From Stenopsyche tienmushanensis (Eukaryota; Arthropoda; Insecta; Trichoptera; Stenopsychidae): DNA of 64,000 nt. Each line of letters opens with the position of its first letter. Within the stretch, counting starts at the first letter, position 1. A program made the position numbers and the translations under genes. The notes under the pieces are model-generated. The model was given only the letters and a program-made list of their open reading frames with translations, did no database searches and had not been told where the DNA came from. The stretch covers positions 156,784-220,783 of the forward strand of contig WACJ01000410.1 of the NCBI GenBank assembly GCA_008973525.1, read 5' to 3'. This document shows positions 23,761 to 35,010 of the stretch, piece by piece.

Positions 23761-26700
23761 TTTTTTTAATTCCTCGACCTTTTCTATCTTTCGTTCCTTT
23801 ATTAAGATATTTTGACATTTTTGCTTCGAAAATTTAACCACATACGACAAACTATTGAGTTAAACTAACGTTAATTTTGCATACAGTTGCAGATATATGA
23901 GTGCAATATAATGATAATTTTCCTTAAAATATTTTTAGGGACATCTTCGTAGTGGTAGTACACTAATAAGAGTACAGGAACTAATGCAAAACACTTAAAT
24001 TTGGTTTAATTTAAATTAGACATATTATTATTGACATAAATATACATATTTCATATCAAAGAAAACTTATATGATGAAGAAAGTTTCGTTCATATTTAAT
24101 AGGACACAACAAAAGTACATCAAGGATCTAAAAAGCTATTTTACTGACATCAGTGGCATATAAGGAGAAACTTTCAGATATATTTACATAATTTACAGAA
24201 ATTTACATAAAATGCATTGAAGTATGAAAGAAGCCAATATGCCTGATATTTTATAAGAAATTCATAACATATTTAAATAATTTGAACTCATTTCAATTGG
24301 CATAAATACTATGAAGCTTTAATAATGATGTACAGACAAATTATATTGATGATATTATTATATGAATTTCACCACATAGTTCAGATATTCAATTTGGGCA
24401 GAAAAAGTAATCAAATAATGAGAAATGCTAAGATTTGTATGCAAATTTTAAAGGATGGAATCGTTGCATAGATTTTATTATTTTTTCTGTATTTAAAAAC
24501 TATTTGTTTTAATGAAAACCATTGAGTATATATAAAGGATAATGTAGTCAATAAAAATAGATCTATTGAATGTTTCGATGCTTCATGCACGATCCGACAT
24601 CGAATTTTAGTCCACTGACAAAATGTAAATTCCATGAGCATGTGAATAAATCCTTTCGAGCAGAACCTAGCTTCCGCTGTATAAATTTCCGGTTGTTTTC
24701 TCACTCGAATGTAGCCGTTGTACCTTATGGAAAATCGCAATCTGGTCCCATGAGAAAACAGAATTTCCCTGCATCTACTTTTTGTCATGTAAACAACATA
24801 TTTCTTTGCCCCTCCTTTAGCGCAAAAACATGCATATTTTTGATGCAATCCCTACACGTTTCACATATTTTGTCGCTGAAATTAAGAGAGTGCTCAAATA
24901 ATTTGTATACAAAGGCAAAGCATGTATCTCGCATAATAATCCGTTTGTAAAAAAATATCAAATCTCTGTGGGAGTTATGAAAAAAGTGGTTTATTCTGTT
25001 TTAGACGTTAGCCATCCATCAACGTTCCGGACGTCAAATGAAATCAGTGTCAAGGAAAATGAAAAAATGGATCTACGAAGACAGAAATTGGACAAGCTGA
25101 TCCGTAGTAGAGATGCTTTGATGTTGATCTATCGCAAGGGAATGAAAATTGGTTTAAGCAAACCGCCATTGAAGCTAAGTAACCATTTTTTTGTTGTGAA
25201 CCCTACACGACCACTAATACTGATTAGAATTCCACATGCTCGATCAAAACTTTATTTAAAGTAATATTTTTTCCCGAAAACTTATAGAATAATAGAATCC
25301 AAACTATTTTTATAAGTGACCTATTTCGATCGATCGATCAAACAATCATCATCGTTCTAAAATATTAAATATAATACAATAATTTTTGTTGCGAATAATT
25401 AATAGTTGCGAAGTGTCATATCATCAATATGAAAATAACTACGCACTATTTAAATTAATATGATAATATAAAAATGTGCATTCAAAGTAAATCATTATAT
25501 AAATTTATGTTTTCTACATATCTTGGGCTCCAATATTTTTTGTGAATTATCTTATTTTAATTTAAGGAATGTTGTTGTTTTCTAATATTAATTGTTATTA
25601 TACAATAATTTTAGATATTTAAAGCTACTCTGTAATATGACCTACTAACATAATGACACAGTTTTCAAAAATATAGTTTTAGGTCAAATAAAATATAATT
25701 ATGATTAAACATCCTCTTTAGCCACCAGATCTAACTCAATATTACATTTTCATGCTACTTTAAATCAAGTTTGCTCTTATATTTCTACTTTTAACCCATC
25801 ATTTACTGAGATGATAAATAAAACTATGGAGCTTCTTAAAGAGCTGACTAAAGATATTTTACAGCACTGCTTTTATCAATAGACGACAAAAATATAGTGG
25901 TGAGTAAATGTTGAAGCGAAGTATATCGAAGAGAGAAGATGTTGAAGTTGTTATTTTTAAACATCGTATTAAAAAGTTCTAGTCGTCGTTATTTCAATCT
26001 CGTAAACGAAGGTATTCATTCTATATTTCATAATTATGTTATACACTTATTGCGTTTCATATCCTTTGTATCTAATTTTGATAATACATTTAATGGCAAA
26101 GGAATGCAAAAAGCAGTGTTTTTAATTTATCTCTAATTTCTTTGATATTTTTTAACGCCTTCTTTCTGGTCCTTTTATAGATGGTGTTTTCGTCTTACCG
26201 TTAAATACAGATGAATATATTTCTGTATGAAATCTTTCACGTTTATTTTAAGAATTTAAAAGACGTTTTGGCTTAAAAGTATGCTATAAATAAAACGACA
26301 TCAAAATAAAAACGTATTCTATAAATTATGACAATTCACTTACTGTGCTTTTCAAATAATCTCAAAGTAGTATGCCAAAAATGGAAAAGATAGATTTCAT
26401 ATAAGAAAATCTTCTTACATTATATAACTGATCATACATGTAATAAATCGAAGACATTCATTATTTACACCGCCTTAAATTTATTCGTATTTTGATCCAT
26501 CCACTTTTCACACAATAAAAAGTATATTTTTTTCAGATCCTAGAATTATTTTTATAACTACGATTCATAAAACAACACCCAACCGACTCCCTACATTGGT
26601 AAGAATTCTTTCAACAATGATAAATTAAATAATATGAGAAATGGAGGGGCTTTGGTCGGGTACGTTAAATAAATAAAATGCCTCTATAAACATGTACATT

Positions 26701-28500
26701 AAAGTAACAAAAGGAAACTCTTTCCATTCCCCTACACAAAAGAAAAAAATATACTGAGAAGTTATTTCATTGTTAACATTGAAAGAGCGTCGACTTTCGC
26801 AGCAGAACGGGGCTCCGTCCAAGGAACGTGTCCTGTCATACTTAAAACACCCCTCGAAACGAATAATACAATCGTATGTTTGTATGTAAATTTTCGGTTG
26901 GGGAACATAGCTTAAGGAGCTTTTTAAATACGCATTTCCCGGAAAATGTGGTGAAAATGTGTAGTTTCGTACTATTGAATACGTGAGTTCGAGTCCCGTT
27001 TCAAATGTTTACGAGACTTAACTTGCTAAGCTTTTTCAACGGCACACAGAAACATTGGCTCACAAAAACTTTAGAATAAGACGCCTCTTCCTAACTAACA
27101 ATTATCGAAAAAATTATAATATAAGATTGCAAGTATTTTTCCTATGTAATATATTTTAACATACTTCAACAGTTTTTTTTTTAAGTAATATTAATTAAAT
27201 GCAAAAAAATCATAGTTTTCTGGTGTTTCTGTCGCGATGATCTGTTTATGTTTATTTAAGTACTTTCTTCTTGTTAATTTAAAGTTTTGATTATTTTGTA
27301 ATGAAACAATAATGCAATGTATATTGGGAAATTACTAATATGCACTATTATTACTGGGATGATATTTGTCTTTTTATGGTGCCATTATCCATTATCAAAC
27401 GTAAGCTTTCCCACATATGATTAAATTAAAATAATATTGTATATAATAATATCTATGAATAAGTGGCGAATTTATCATAGATCCCGACTTTAAAAAATTA
27501 ATTCTACAGAACCAATAAATCAGCGTTAACTCGGATCAAAAAGATTGATAAGTAATATTAATAAACTTCCAATCTCCCAAAATTGTTGTTTCGATAATAT
27601 TTTTTCCATAACCTGAATTTGAATATAAAACAATATAATATGGGTCCAAGAATTAGCTTTTTAGAATACTTTTTTCTATTAGTATTAGGCCCTCCCGAAA
27701 GAAATCCATTATATTCTGACACGACCATTGTATTCAATTCTCGACTTTTAACGATAAATAGTTGTAAATTTTTGTTTCGTAAATTAGGCGACATAAAATT
27801 ACAGCCACCTTACATGCCCCTTACACATTTCATACCCAAAAATTAGAATGTTTTTATAAAAACATACTGCAATCTTTAATTGAATCAGATCCTCATAAAT
27901 CAATAAAAGCAATATAGCAGGAATGTTTATATCCCAAGATTAAGTCATTCTCTCAGAATAACCTAATATTAGAATTGGTAGAAAAACTATGTTTCTGTGT
28001 ATGCCACAGACATCATCCAATATTTAGTTTTCATACAGTTATAATTAAAGGATATATTAACAAAAAAAACATAAATTTAAACATGTAATTATTGCAAAAA
28101 TTGTTTCGTTTTTAAGAATACGACTTTGTATTATAACTTTTATATCAAAAATATGCAAAACCGTCCATTGTTAAAAAATAAATTCAATTCAATTTTTTCG
28201 ACTTTGCGGAGCTTCGAAACAAACACATCTACTCACATAGATCAAACTATAATCATGATACTTGAAAAAAGTAATCCATTCCTACATACAGCGCAATTAA
28301 AATTCAAGCCGAAATAAAATTTAATCATAAATATTCATCAAATTAAAGTAAACATCAATGTCGGAAAGATTTATTACCATACATAGTATCAACCGTAGTC
28401 ATCTCGAATCATACGTATGTAAATTGGCATTAAATTCACTCCAAGAAGTCCTTTATAATTTAATTTATCGATATGAATTTACGTGATATAACGATTAATA
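23761..28500. other. K2P intron, gene-free part with an ORF-dense island
   Basis: 24411-25264 is richer in GC than its surroundings and open on both strands (145 codons on minus at 24848-24411; 126 and 98 codons on plus). None of the translations resembles a known family, and there is no splice evidence. 26860-27070 is another island with a B-box-like GAGTTCGAGTCCC (26985-26997) lacking a tRNA fold. The rest is AT-rich without features. Confidence 0.3.
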
Positions 28501-28587
28501 CGTTACATCAAAGCAGCCTGCTTCAAGCAAGCAAGAGAGCCGACGTCTGTGTGTTTAATCTGTCACACGAACAACTACAATGATGGG

Positions 28588-28670
28588 CGCCGGTACAAAT
28601 TATGGTCGTTAATAATGGAACAACGTGGAAATGTAGAACATTATTAACGACCACAATATAACCTGTACAA
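28588..28670 (-). ncRNA. Long imperfect hairpin inside the K2P intron (miRNA-precursor-like)
   Basis: A perfect 15 bp inverted repeat (TGGTCGTTAATAATG at 28603-28617 and its complement at 28639-28653) encloses a 21 nt loop. The stem continues outward past one mismatch (TTA against AA-T), then a small internal loop, then GGT against ACC at about 28592-28594 and 28661-28663. Total length is about 80 nt. It would fold in either transcript and sits about 180-260 nt inside the intron from the donor. A pre-miRNA, an intronic splicing or editing structure, or a tiny TIR relic are all possible. No coding content. Confidence 0.4.
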
Positions 28671-28691
28671 ATGTGGGTTATTAATTTCCCC

Positions 28692-28766
28692 GGTCGAATT
28701 GCGACCCTCCCATTTCTTACGATATTCATCTTTCGGTTTTTCGGGTTAGCCGCAATTCATTGCGGC
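28692..28766 (-). other. Two further short hairpins near the K2P donor
   Basis: GGTCG (28692-28696) pairs with CGACC (28702-28706) around a 5 nt loop. GCCGCAAT (28749-28756) pairs with ATTGCGGC (28759-28766) around 2 nt, an almost perfect 18 bp palindrome. With the long hairpin next to them they form three stem-loops in about 180 nt, 80-250 nt downstream of the 5' splice site. Function unknown. Confidence 0.45.
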
Positions 28767-28846
28767 CGTTAATAAACTAGGCTTTACGGCTTGACGCTGC
28801 TACGTTTTAATGGTTTGTAGTTTGGAAAGAGGCTGATGGGGCTTAC

Positions 28847-29498
28847 CTATTGTAGTGAGGACGGTCAGCGAATACAGGAAGGCTTTTGCGAAATTCCATT
28901 CGAACTCGTCGGCCTGGGTCATACTTCCCGATGCCTCGAGCGCTCTTCCTCCTTGTGAAGTTCCGCTTTGTCCGGCTAACTCTGCAGCCACTTTTTGAAC
29001 GAGTTGCTCCTGAAATCTTCCTATCTCTTGTGCGGCTAACCGCGTCCAATTTTCCTTGTATAATATATTTAGGGTCACTGTGATCTCCCATATATTTTCG
29101 ACGGTCCTCGCTCTTAAATCAGCATTCGCCTGTGCTACGCTGTTATTCTGTCCGGAAGCGTTCGTTTTTTCTTTCATTTGCTGCTGATAGAGAGTGGTGG
29201 CGAGGGTCTTTTGGTGCATTTTAGCCGCACCCCCCTCGATTGCTAAAAATACGAAAGATCCTAGCAGGGTGTAAGCCAGGAGGAGTGCAAATATTCCAAT
29301 GTTAGTCACGAGACCCGTTAAGAGACCTTTTCTTTTTGCTTTGTTGGTTTTGAAGCAAAAGCAGCAAGTCGTTGGGGCGTCACCATTAATTTTTTTATTC
29401 AAATTGTCACTGTTCGACTTTGAGTCTCCATTTCGCGTTTTGGCACTCTTTTTTAATGCGCCACCGTACTGCATTTTTGATGTCTTTTCGGCTGCCAT
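28847..29498 (-). CDS. K2P potassium channel, coding exon 1 (N-terminus, TM1, cap, pore helix 1)
   Basis: First coding exon of a two-pore-domain potassium-leak channel of the plasma membrane. The chosen ATG (29498-29496) is the first ATG after an in-frame TAG at 29549-29547; a TTG lies just before it. Residues 1-58 are a hydrophilic, Lys-rich cytoplasmic N-terminus with a CCFCF cluster. TM1 spans about 62-87 (hydrophobic, ending FVFLAIEGG). The extracellular M1-P1 loop (about 90-195) is the dimer cap region of the family and carries N-glycosylation sequons at N113, N118 and N150. Pore helix 1 follows, ending SLTVLTTIG at residue 218. The exon stops after the first base of Gly218 at a consensus donor (GTAAGC, 28846-28841). 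Joining to 11227 restores TTIGYGSIAP, the canonical K2P P1 filter. The family call is firm; the TWiK/KCNK18-like subgroup is my inference from overall resemblance. Non-coding 5' exons may exist further right. Confidence 0.93.
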
Positions 29499-29552
29499 CA
29501 AATATGCCGAAATATCTTCGTTATAAATACAAATAAAGGGCGCGCGCTACGA
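29499..29552 (-). other. 5'UTR next to the K2P start, with candidate splice acceptor
   Basis: Upstream of the start codon the minus strand reads a T-rich tract ending GTTTTCGTAG, then CGCGCGCCC from 29546. This resembles a polypyrimidine tract and AG acceptor (AG at 29548-29547), so a 5'UTR exon may begin at 29546 with the true promoter further right. The start-codon context (TATTTG ATG GC) has G at +4 but no purine at -3. The acceptor is inference; transcription could also simply start nearby. Confidence 0.35.
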
Positions 29553-30404
29553 AAACAACGCAATAACAACGTCGAAATTTTAAGCAGATGTTGTGGAAAA
29601 CATAAATGTTTTCTGAAGTGCCATTAGCAACTTAGGTGAAGACTCTTAAACGACATCGTTATTTTTTTGTTTATTCAAGAGCTTTTCCGAAAGCTTTCAT
29701 GTCAACATCGATGAAGCTTTTTTAACACCCTTATATACAACATTACCCATTTAAATTTTTGTGTGCTGTTATTTCAATTCTCCCGAACAAATAAATGAAA
29801 TGCGAAACCAATAAAGGTCGTTGTTTATTTTCATCCAAAAGTTGGTATACCAATTATATGGCAACCAAAGAAAGTAAGAAATATTATTAGCACACAGTTG
29901 TGGCAAAGCTTTTTTGCGACGTTATTACGTGTAATATAAGAAAACACACTTGTTCTTTCATTTCTTTCAATTTTCTTTGTACGTCGAGGGAGCGTTTTCC
30001 ACTTATTTATTTTACAGCGAATAGTTTCACAATTTAATCTTCACACTTTCTTACGTACAATGAAACGCAACTTTGCAAAATTAAAAACTTTCAATCGCGA
30101 ATCCATGAATCTGAAACATAAAAAATACATCTGATTAGTTCAATCAATTTAATATTAATATACTTTTAATATTAAAAATAATCATCAAAAATGAAAGAAA
30201 AATAAGTTATATACTCCATCAAAGTATTTTATATTAGACACTATTTGCCGTTCTATACAATTAAACCAAAATTAATTTTAAGACTGAATGTAAAATCTTT
30301 AGTTTTGAAATCTAAGAAGATTGATAATTAGAAAAAGTAATTGATAATTAGATGTTAGTTTGAATCCAATGAATCCAATCCTGGGATCCCCGGACTCGGA
30401 CATC

Positions 30405-30900
30405 GGATAGTAATCGTAATCCCGAAAAATTTTGGATTGAAACTTTTATCTAATAGAAATCGTACACCCCACCAGCACGTTAAAGAGTACTAAATCGATA
30501 CATTGTCGCCGAAATTTGGACGCTTAGAAACAATGGCGTAACTCCTAATTGGCGAGCTTAGGTGTCGCCTAGGGCAGTAACTATCTAATCTATGTACACA
30601 TATATAAAATACACATATGTTTTTCAAATTGTTAAATTAACCTTCCCCTACCGGTGATGTATTTACTACACCTCGACTCTAATAATGGGAATATCGATAT
30701 GAACTATAATAGATACGGGGTTCGGAATTTTGGTATTCCTTCGTAATATAATTACGAATTACATCAAAGTATTATAGTATATAAGCATTCATCTACAGCG
30801 ACGAAAATAAATAATTTATCGGGAAATCGGGAATTTTGCGAGTTTTAGTCCGAAATCCCGGGATCGAAATTTTGACTCGGAATTAAATTCCCTAGTTATA
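30405..30900. repeat. Dispersed hAT-related repeat, copy B
   Basis: Second copy of the repeat at 19890-20330, same strand, with shared landmarks in the same order: TCCCGAAAAATT, CACCAGCACG, GGCGAGCTTAGG, TTAACCTTCCCCTACCGG, GATACGGGGTTC and TCGGGAAATCGGG. It extends further right through AAATCCCGGGATCG. It lies outside the gene, about 0.9 kb upstream of the K2P start codon. Confidence 0.75.
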
Positions 30901-33900
30901 GCTGAATACTTCCCTTAATAAAATCTACTTAATTTTTTAAAAAAAATCAATATTATTAATAAAAAGATCGACAATTTTAACGCGAAATTGCTTTTAGACA
31001 TTTTTTTTAAATCTTAGTCCTACCTTTTCAATCTTTATAGTTATTGTTGTGGAAACAAAATGAATTTATTGTATTATTTAGTGTAAATAAAATAAGCACA
31101 TAATTAGTATCTCTATAAGGAAAGTATAAAATTCAACTTCATCATTACAAGTAGTATTGTCTAACAAAGCATATTTTTGTTTGTGAATATCTTGAATACA
31201 TTAATATACATCTTTATAGTAAGATGAAGTAAAATAGGGATGGAAACAAAGCTTTATTTTTGTACTCTATGGTCTTTGACAAATATTGAATGAAACTGAA
31301 CGTAAGCAGAATTATATTTATAAAATCTTATATGCACAAAGGCAAAGACTTACACTATTAATACATATATAAATATTACTCAAATGAAGATAATAGGTCA
31401 TTAATATCATATTTGTTGTTCAGTTTTACAAATTTGGCTAACAAATCATCGTTTAATAGATCTTAAAGTTCTTAAAAAATTATCATCAAAATAATATCAA
31501 TTCACATTAGGTATAGAATTTATTTTTATATAATTAATAATCAAACTATGTTCGATAGAGCTAGTTATAAGCACAAGAATGAAGTCTATTGATGTGTATG
31601 AACACATTAAAAGCTTTGCGTATTGAAAGGATAATTTAACCACTTAACCAATAAAATAGGGATGAATAAATACAACATATATGCGCCTTGATAGGTTTTC
31701 AGCCAAATCAGCATTAATAAAATCATTTAATTGATCCTGGAGCCAAACTTGCAATTATGAATTAATAAAATATTCTCATCTTCAGGTTGCTGATTGGCAA
31801 TGCAGGATATAAACAATTTTATTTTTTTACGCCTTTATCATTCATATGAATTCTTGTACATTTGTGATACAAAAAATATACCCAACCAAATTACCGCAAA
31901 TGATATCTTCCAATATAGGAGTTTCCCGATATTGCGACACGATATTGTTTTTATCCCAAGGAATTACATAGGGGACAGAAGCGAGCTACCTCTCGAGGGA
32001 GCTCACATTCAAAGCACATTTAAAAAGGAAAATCCCATAAAGATTACAGTTGGCCTATCAAAACTGATCCCGAACCATTTCCTTTCTTATTTTCTCTCTC
32101 TTTGAAATTAAGTAGCGCATGAAGTAATTTAAAATGCGAATAAATGTGTTTCAACGCCATCATATCGCCTTTACTGCTTTTATATACCTTTATGTTGATG
32201 TTTGTTACATTCTTCACGCAACCGTTATGAAAATTTTATATTCTTTCCATTATTCATGTGATTTTCGATGAATATCATGACGTGGAAATTCAATACTCTT
32301 TTGTAAGACCCACTCATATATATATATTTTTTTCACAGAAAATGAGTCGCACGTGTAAATAATTGTAATATCGAGCATATGCTAAAATTAACTATTAACA
32401 CATTAACTGCGGGAAAACTTCACGCGCATTTGCCGCCTGTCGCGAGCAATCTTTCAAAGTCACGCATAAAAAAGGTTTATTTACATTTAGTGCCATGACA
32501 TGATAACCAAAGTATTGTGAATTTTTTTCAATATACTACTTTCAATGTAGTTAAATGTTAAATTATTCTCGTACATGTTATTAAATATGATTTTTCTTGG
32601 TCATTTTAATGGTCTGTATTATTTTTATAGTTAAACATAATTTTTGATCACTCGTTGCGAGGGGACCCAAATATTCGTAAAACCAATTATTCGAATATCG
32701 AATATGAAATTAGTAAAATATTTGAGTATTCGAATATTTTTTATATGTATACGAGAATGATTCAAATATAACCCGGAATTTTTCTGTAAAAATTTATTAG
32801 TGTTATATAAAAATACAAATGTAGCATCTTATTTTTCTACAAAGTTCCCTTCATTAGAAATAAATGTATTCCATCGGATAGGAAGATTCTTAATCCCATC
32901 ACATAAAGAAAGCGAGAAGCATCATCTGTTGCGCAACGCGTTTTCTCGTAGACAAAGGCGTGAAGTGATGTAAAATTTTGAGGTTTTTGGTTTCAGTGAA
33001 ATCAAAAGGATCAGAATTTTATTTACATTTCAAAAATACATATTTATATCTACTTTTCTACTTTTAAACTAGAAGTCCCAGTCGCGAGACTTTCTAGTGA
33101 CGAACAATATTTTTTTTAAATTTAAGGAAAATTAATTTATTGATTATAATTAGAAACTTTAAATATAAAAACATCACGAATAAAATTATTTTAATCTTAA
33201 AAAAATATCTTAAGTATCACCGTAATAAAATAAGACATTGTTATGAGCTACGAGTATTAAAGCTTCTTCATTGAACAAGGATTATTCAAATTAAATTTTT
33301 CAAGCTCTAGCTATTATTCGTAGAAAAATCCCCTTAGCTAATATGATGAAGACCTCTTTTGATTTAAAAATGCAAAGTTTCCATACCTTAGCGCTAAGCT
33401 AGTCATAATTGTGATGGAAACTTTAATACTCGAGAAGTCTACCCATTCAGCAAAGACGTCGGCAATGTAAGCTTTTATAGCGAGCTTTCACTCAAGTACC
33501 ACTAACGATCGTTAGCGACAATATCGTCAAACGTAATAGTCGCTAAATCGTTAAACTTCACCACTGCTCTTCGAATCCTCCGCATCTGCGATTGCAATAG
33601 AGCCCATAATATTTTCTTCACATCCGCCAAAGAACTCACCGACACGGAAGCTCTCAGTTTATTTACATGAATAATAGAGCTTTTAATAAATCCGACATAT
33701 CATGATAAGAACTTTATAGTCTCGGGCGATAAAAGTATTCGTGCAAACTTCGTGGGTGTAAAGAAAAGCAGTCTGGCTTTGGAAGCAGCAGACAGCTTCT
33801 AAACAAAAGGAATAAGACTTGATGATTTATGTTGCTGACCGAGCGATCTCGGGTTGGCATTCCTTTGCGAAAACTTATAAAGTATTTCGATTTTCCGGGG

Positions 33901-34940
33901 CAATAAAGGAGAACACTGGAGAGATAAAATAAAACTGCATTGCTTGTGCTATCATACACCAACTATCCCAAGTTATTTGACATTACCGATTGTCTTTCAG
34001 ACATTTAAAAATACTAACAATATGAAACTTGAAACATAGAAAGTCAATTTTTAAACATTTTTAGCTGAACTCAATAGCTTTTTCAAACTTTTTACACAGT
34101 ATTGATTATTATTTGCACCACCTGAATATTATTCATTTTCTTCAACGCGTTCAGAAGATGGTTGCTAAATAATTTATTACAATTATATTGCCTTCTAATT
34201 GAAAGAAGAAATTCTTTCCATATTAGAATTTGTAATGATGATATAATTAACATCAGAGATTTACCAATACATAGTAGTAGCTTTGAGCCCTTGTGGTAAG
34301 TTTGAACTCTTTTTAATTCAAGAATCCTTCCTGTTTATTTATGTGAAGCGCTGGGTGAGTGTTAAAAATACAAAAATTTTGCATTACCGGCAATATCAAT
34401 AACGTGAATAAATTAATTCAAAGATTTTGAAATATAACAGAGTGTATAACAGAGAATTGGTACAGCTTTAAATTCAAAATCACCCACCTTGTATTGATAT
34501 ACAGCTGTGTAAGTGTTAAAAGTAAGTGCTATACATTGATTAAGATCAATAAATAAATGAGATGGTTAACCAATAGTAGCCATATTTTTATTTCAAATAT
34601 TAATTTTCTTATAGAAAGTTATTTCATCAAAAATATTAATCTATTTAAAATAGATTATAGTATAGTTGTAAATTAATTAATATTTAAAAATGATCATCTT
34701 AAAATTTGATGAAATTAATCATTTAAAGTGTTTTTTCCCCGCAATCAAATTTTAATCCCAAGCTTTCACAATAAGCCCTAGCTTGTTGTGATCCAAAATC
34801 TTGAAGGGTTTTTATTTGCAATTTCAAAAATATCGTAACTATTTATCAAAAACAAATCGTTATACTTTCAGGCTCCAATTCCAAAATGCCTTCAGGTAAA
34901 ATTTTAATTAACCAACATTCAAAAATATTCTATTCGTACG
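30901..34940. other. Gene-free sequence upstream of the K2P gene
   Basis: AT-rich; TATTCGAATA-type motifs at 32675-32745 may be a worn hAT end. A balanced island spans about 33390-33960. No coding sequence recognised. Confidence 0.35.
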
Positions 34941-34942
34941 TA

Positions 34943-35010
34943 CAGTAGACTCTTGATTATCCGGGCTAATGCTGGGTAGGACGGACATGAATAATTGAGA
35001 TTTTATTTCA
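34943..35010 (+). mobile_element. Solo end of a Tigger-like element
   Basis: After TA (34941-34942) the sequence CAGTAGACTCTTGATTATCC is close to the classic Tigger terminal repeat. CGGACATGAATAATTGAG follows, the usual subterminal inverted echo (CGGATAATCGAG). No matching opposite end was found in the next 2 kb, so this is a truncated remnant. Confidence 0.55.

Larger units (their letters stand above)
11228..28846 (-). other. Large phase-1 intron of the K2P gene
   Basis: A 17,619 bp intron with donor GTAAGC (28846-28841) and acceptor TTTAG (ending 11228). It interrupts the codon of the first glycine of filter 1 after its first base. From memory of the family, this is a shared intron position in many KCNK genes; that is recalled, not checked here. 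The intron holds a tRNA-like SINE head, a hAT-derived repeat, a MULE-like relic, several GC-balanced islands and a hairpin cluster near the donor. No open frame inside ends in a pore-helix motif, so I see no alternative first coding exon within it. Confidence 0.93.

Noticed and set aside
26940..27000. tRNA-like GAGTTCGAGTCCC
   Set aside because: The surrounding bases do not fold as a tRNA and no clear A-box is present.
28843..29091. 82-codon minus frame and several plus frames over K2P exon 1
   Set aside because: Shadows of the exon 1 coding frame, which carries TM1 and the pore helix.
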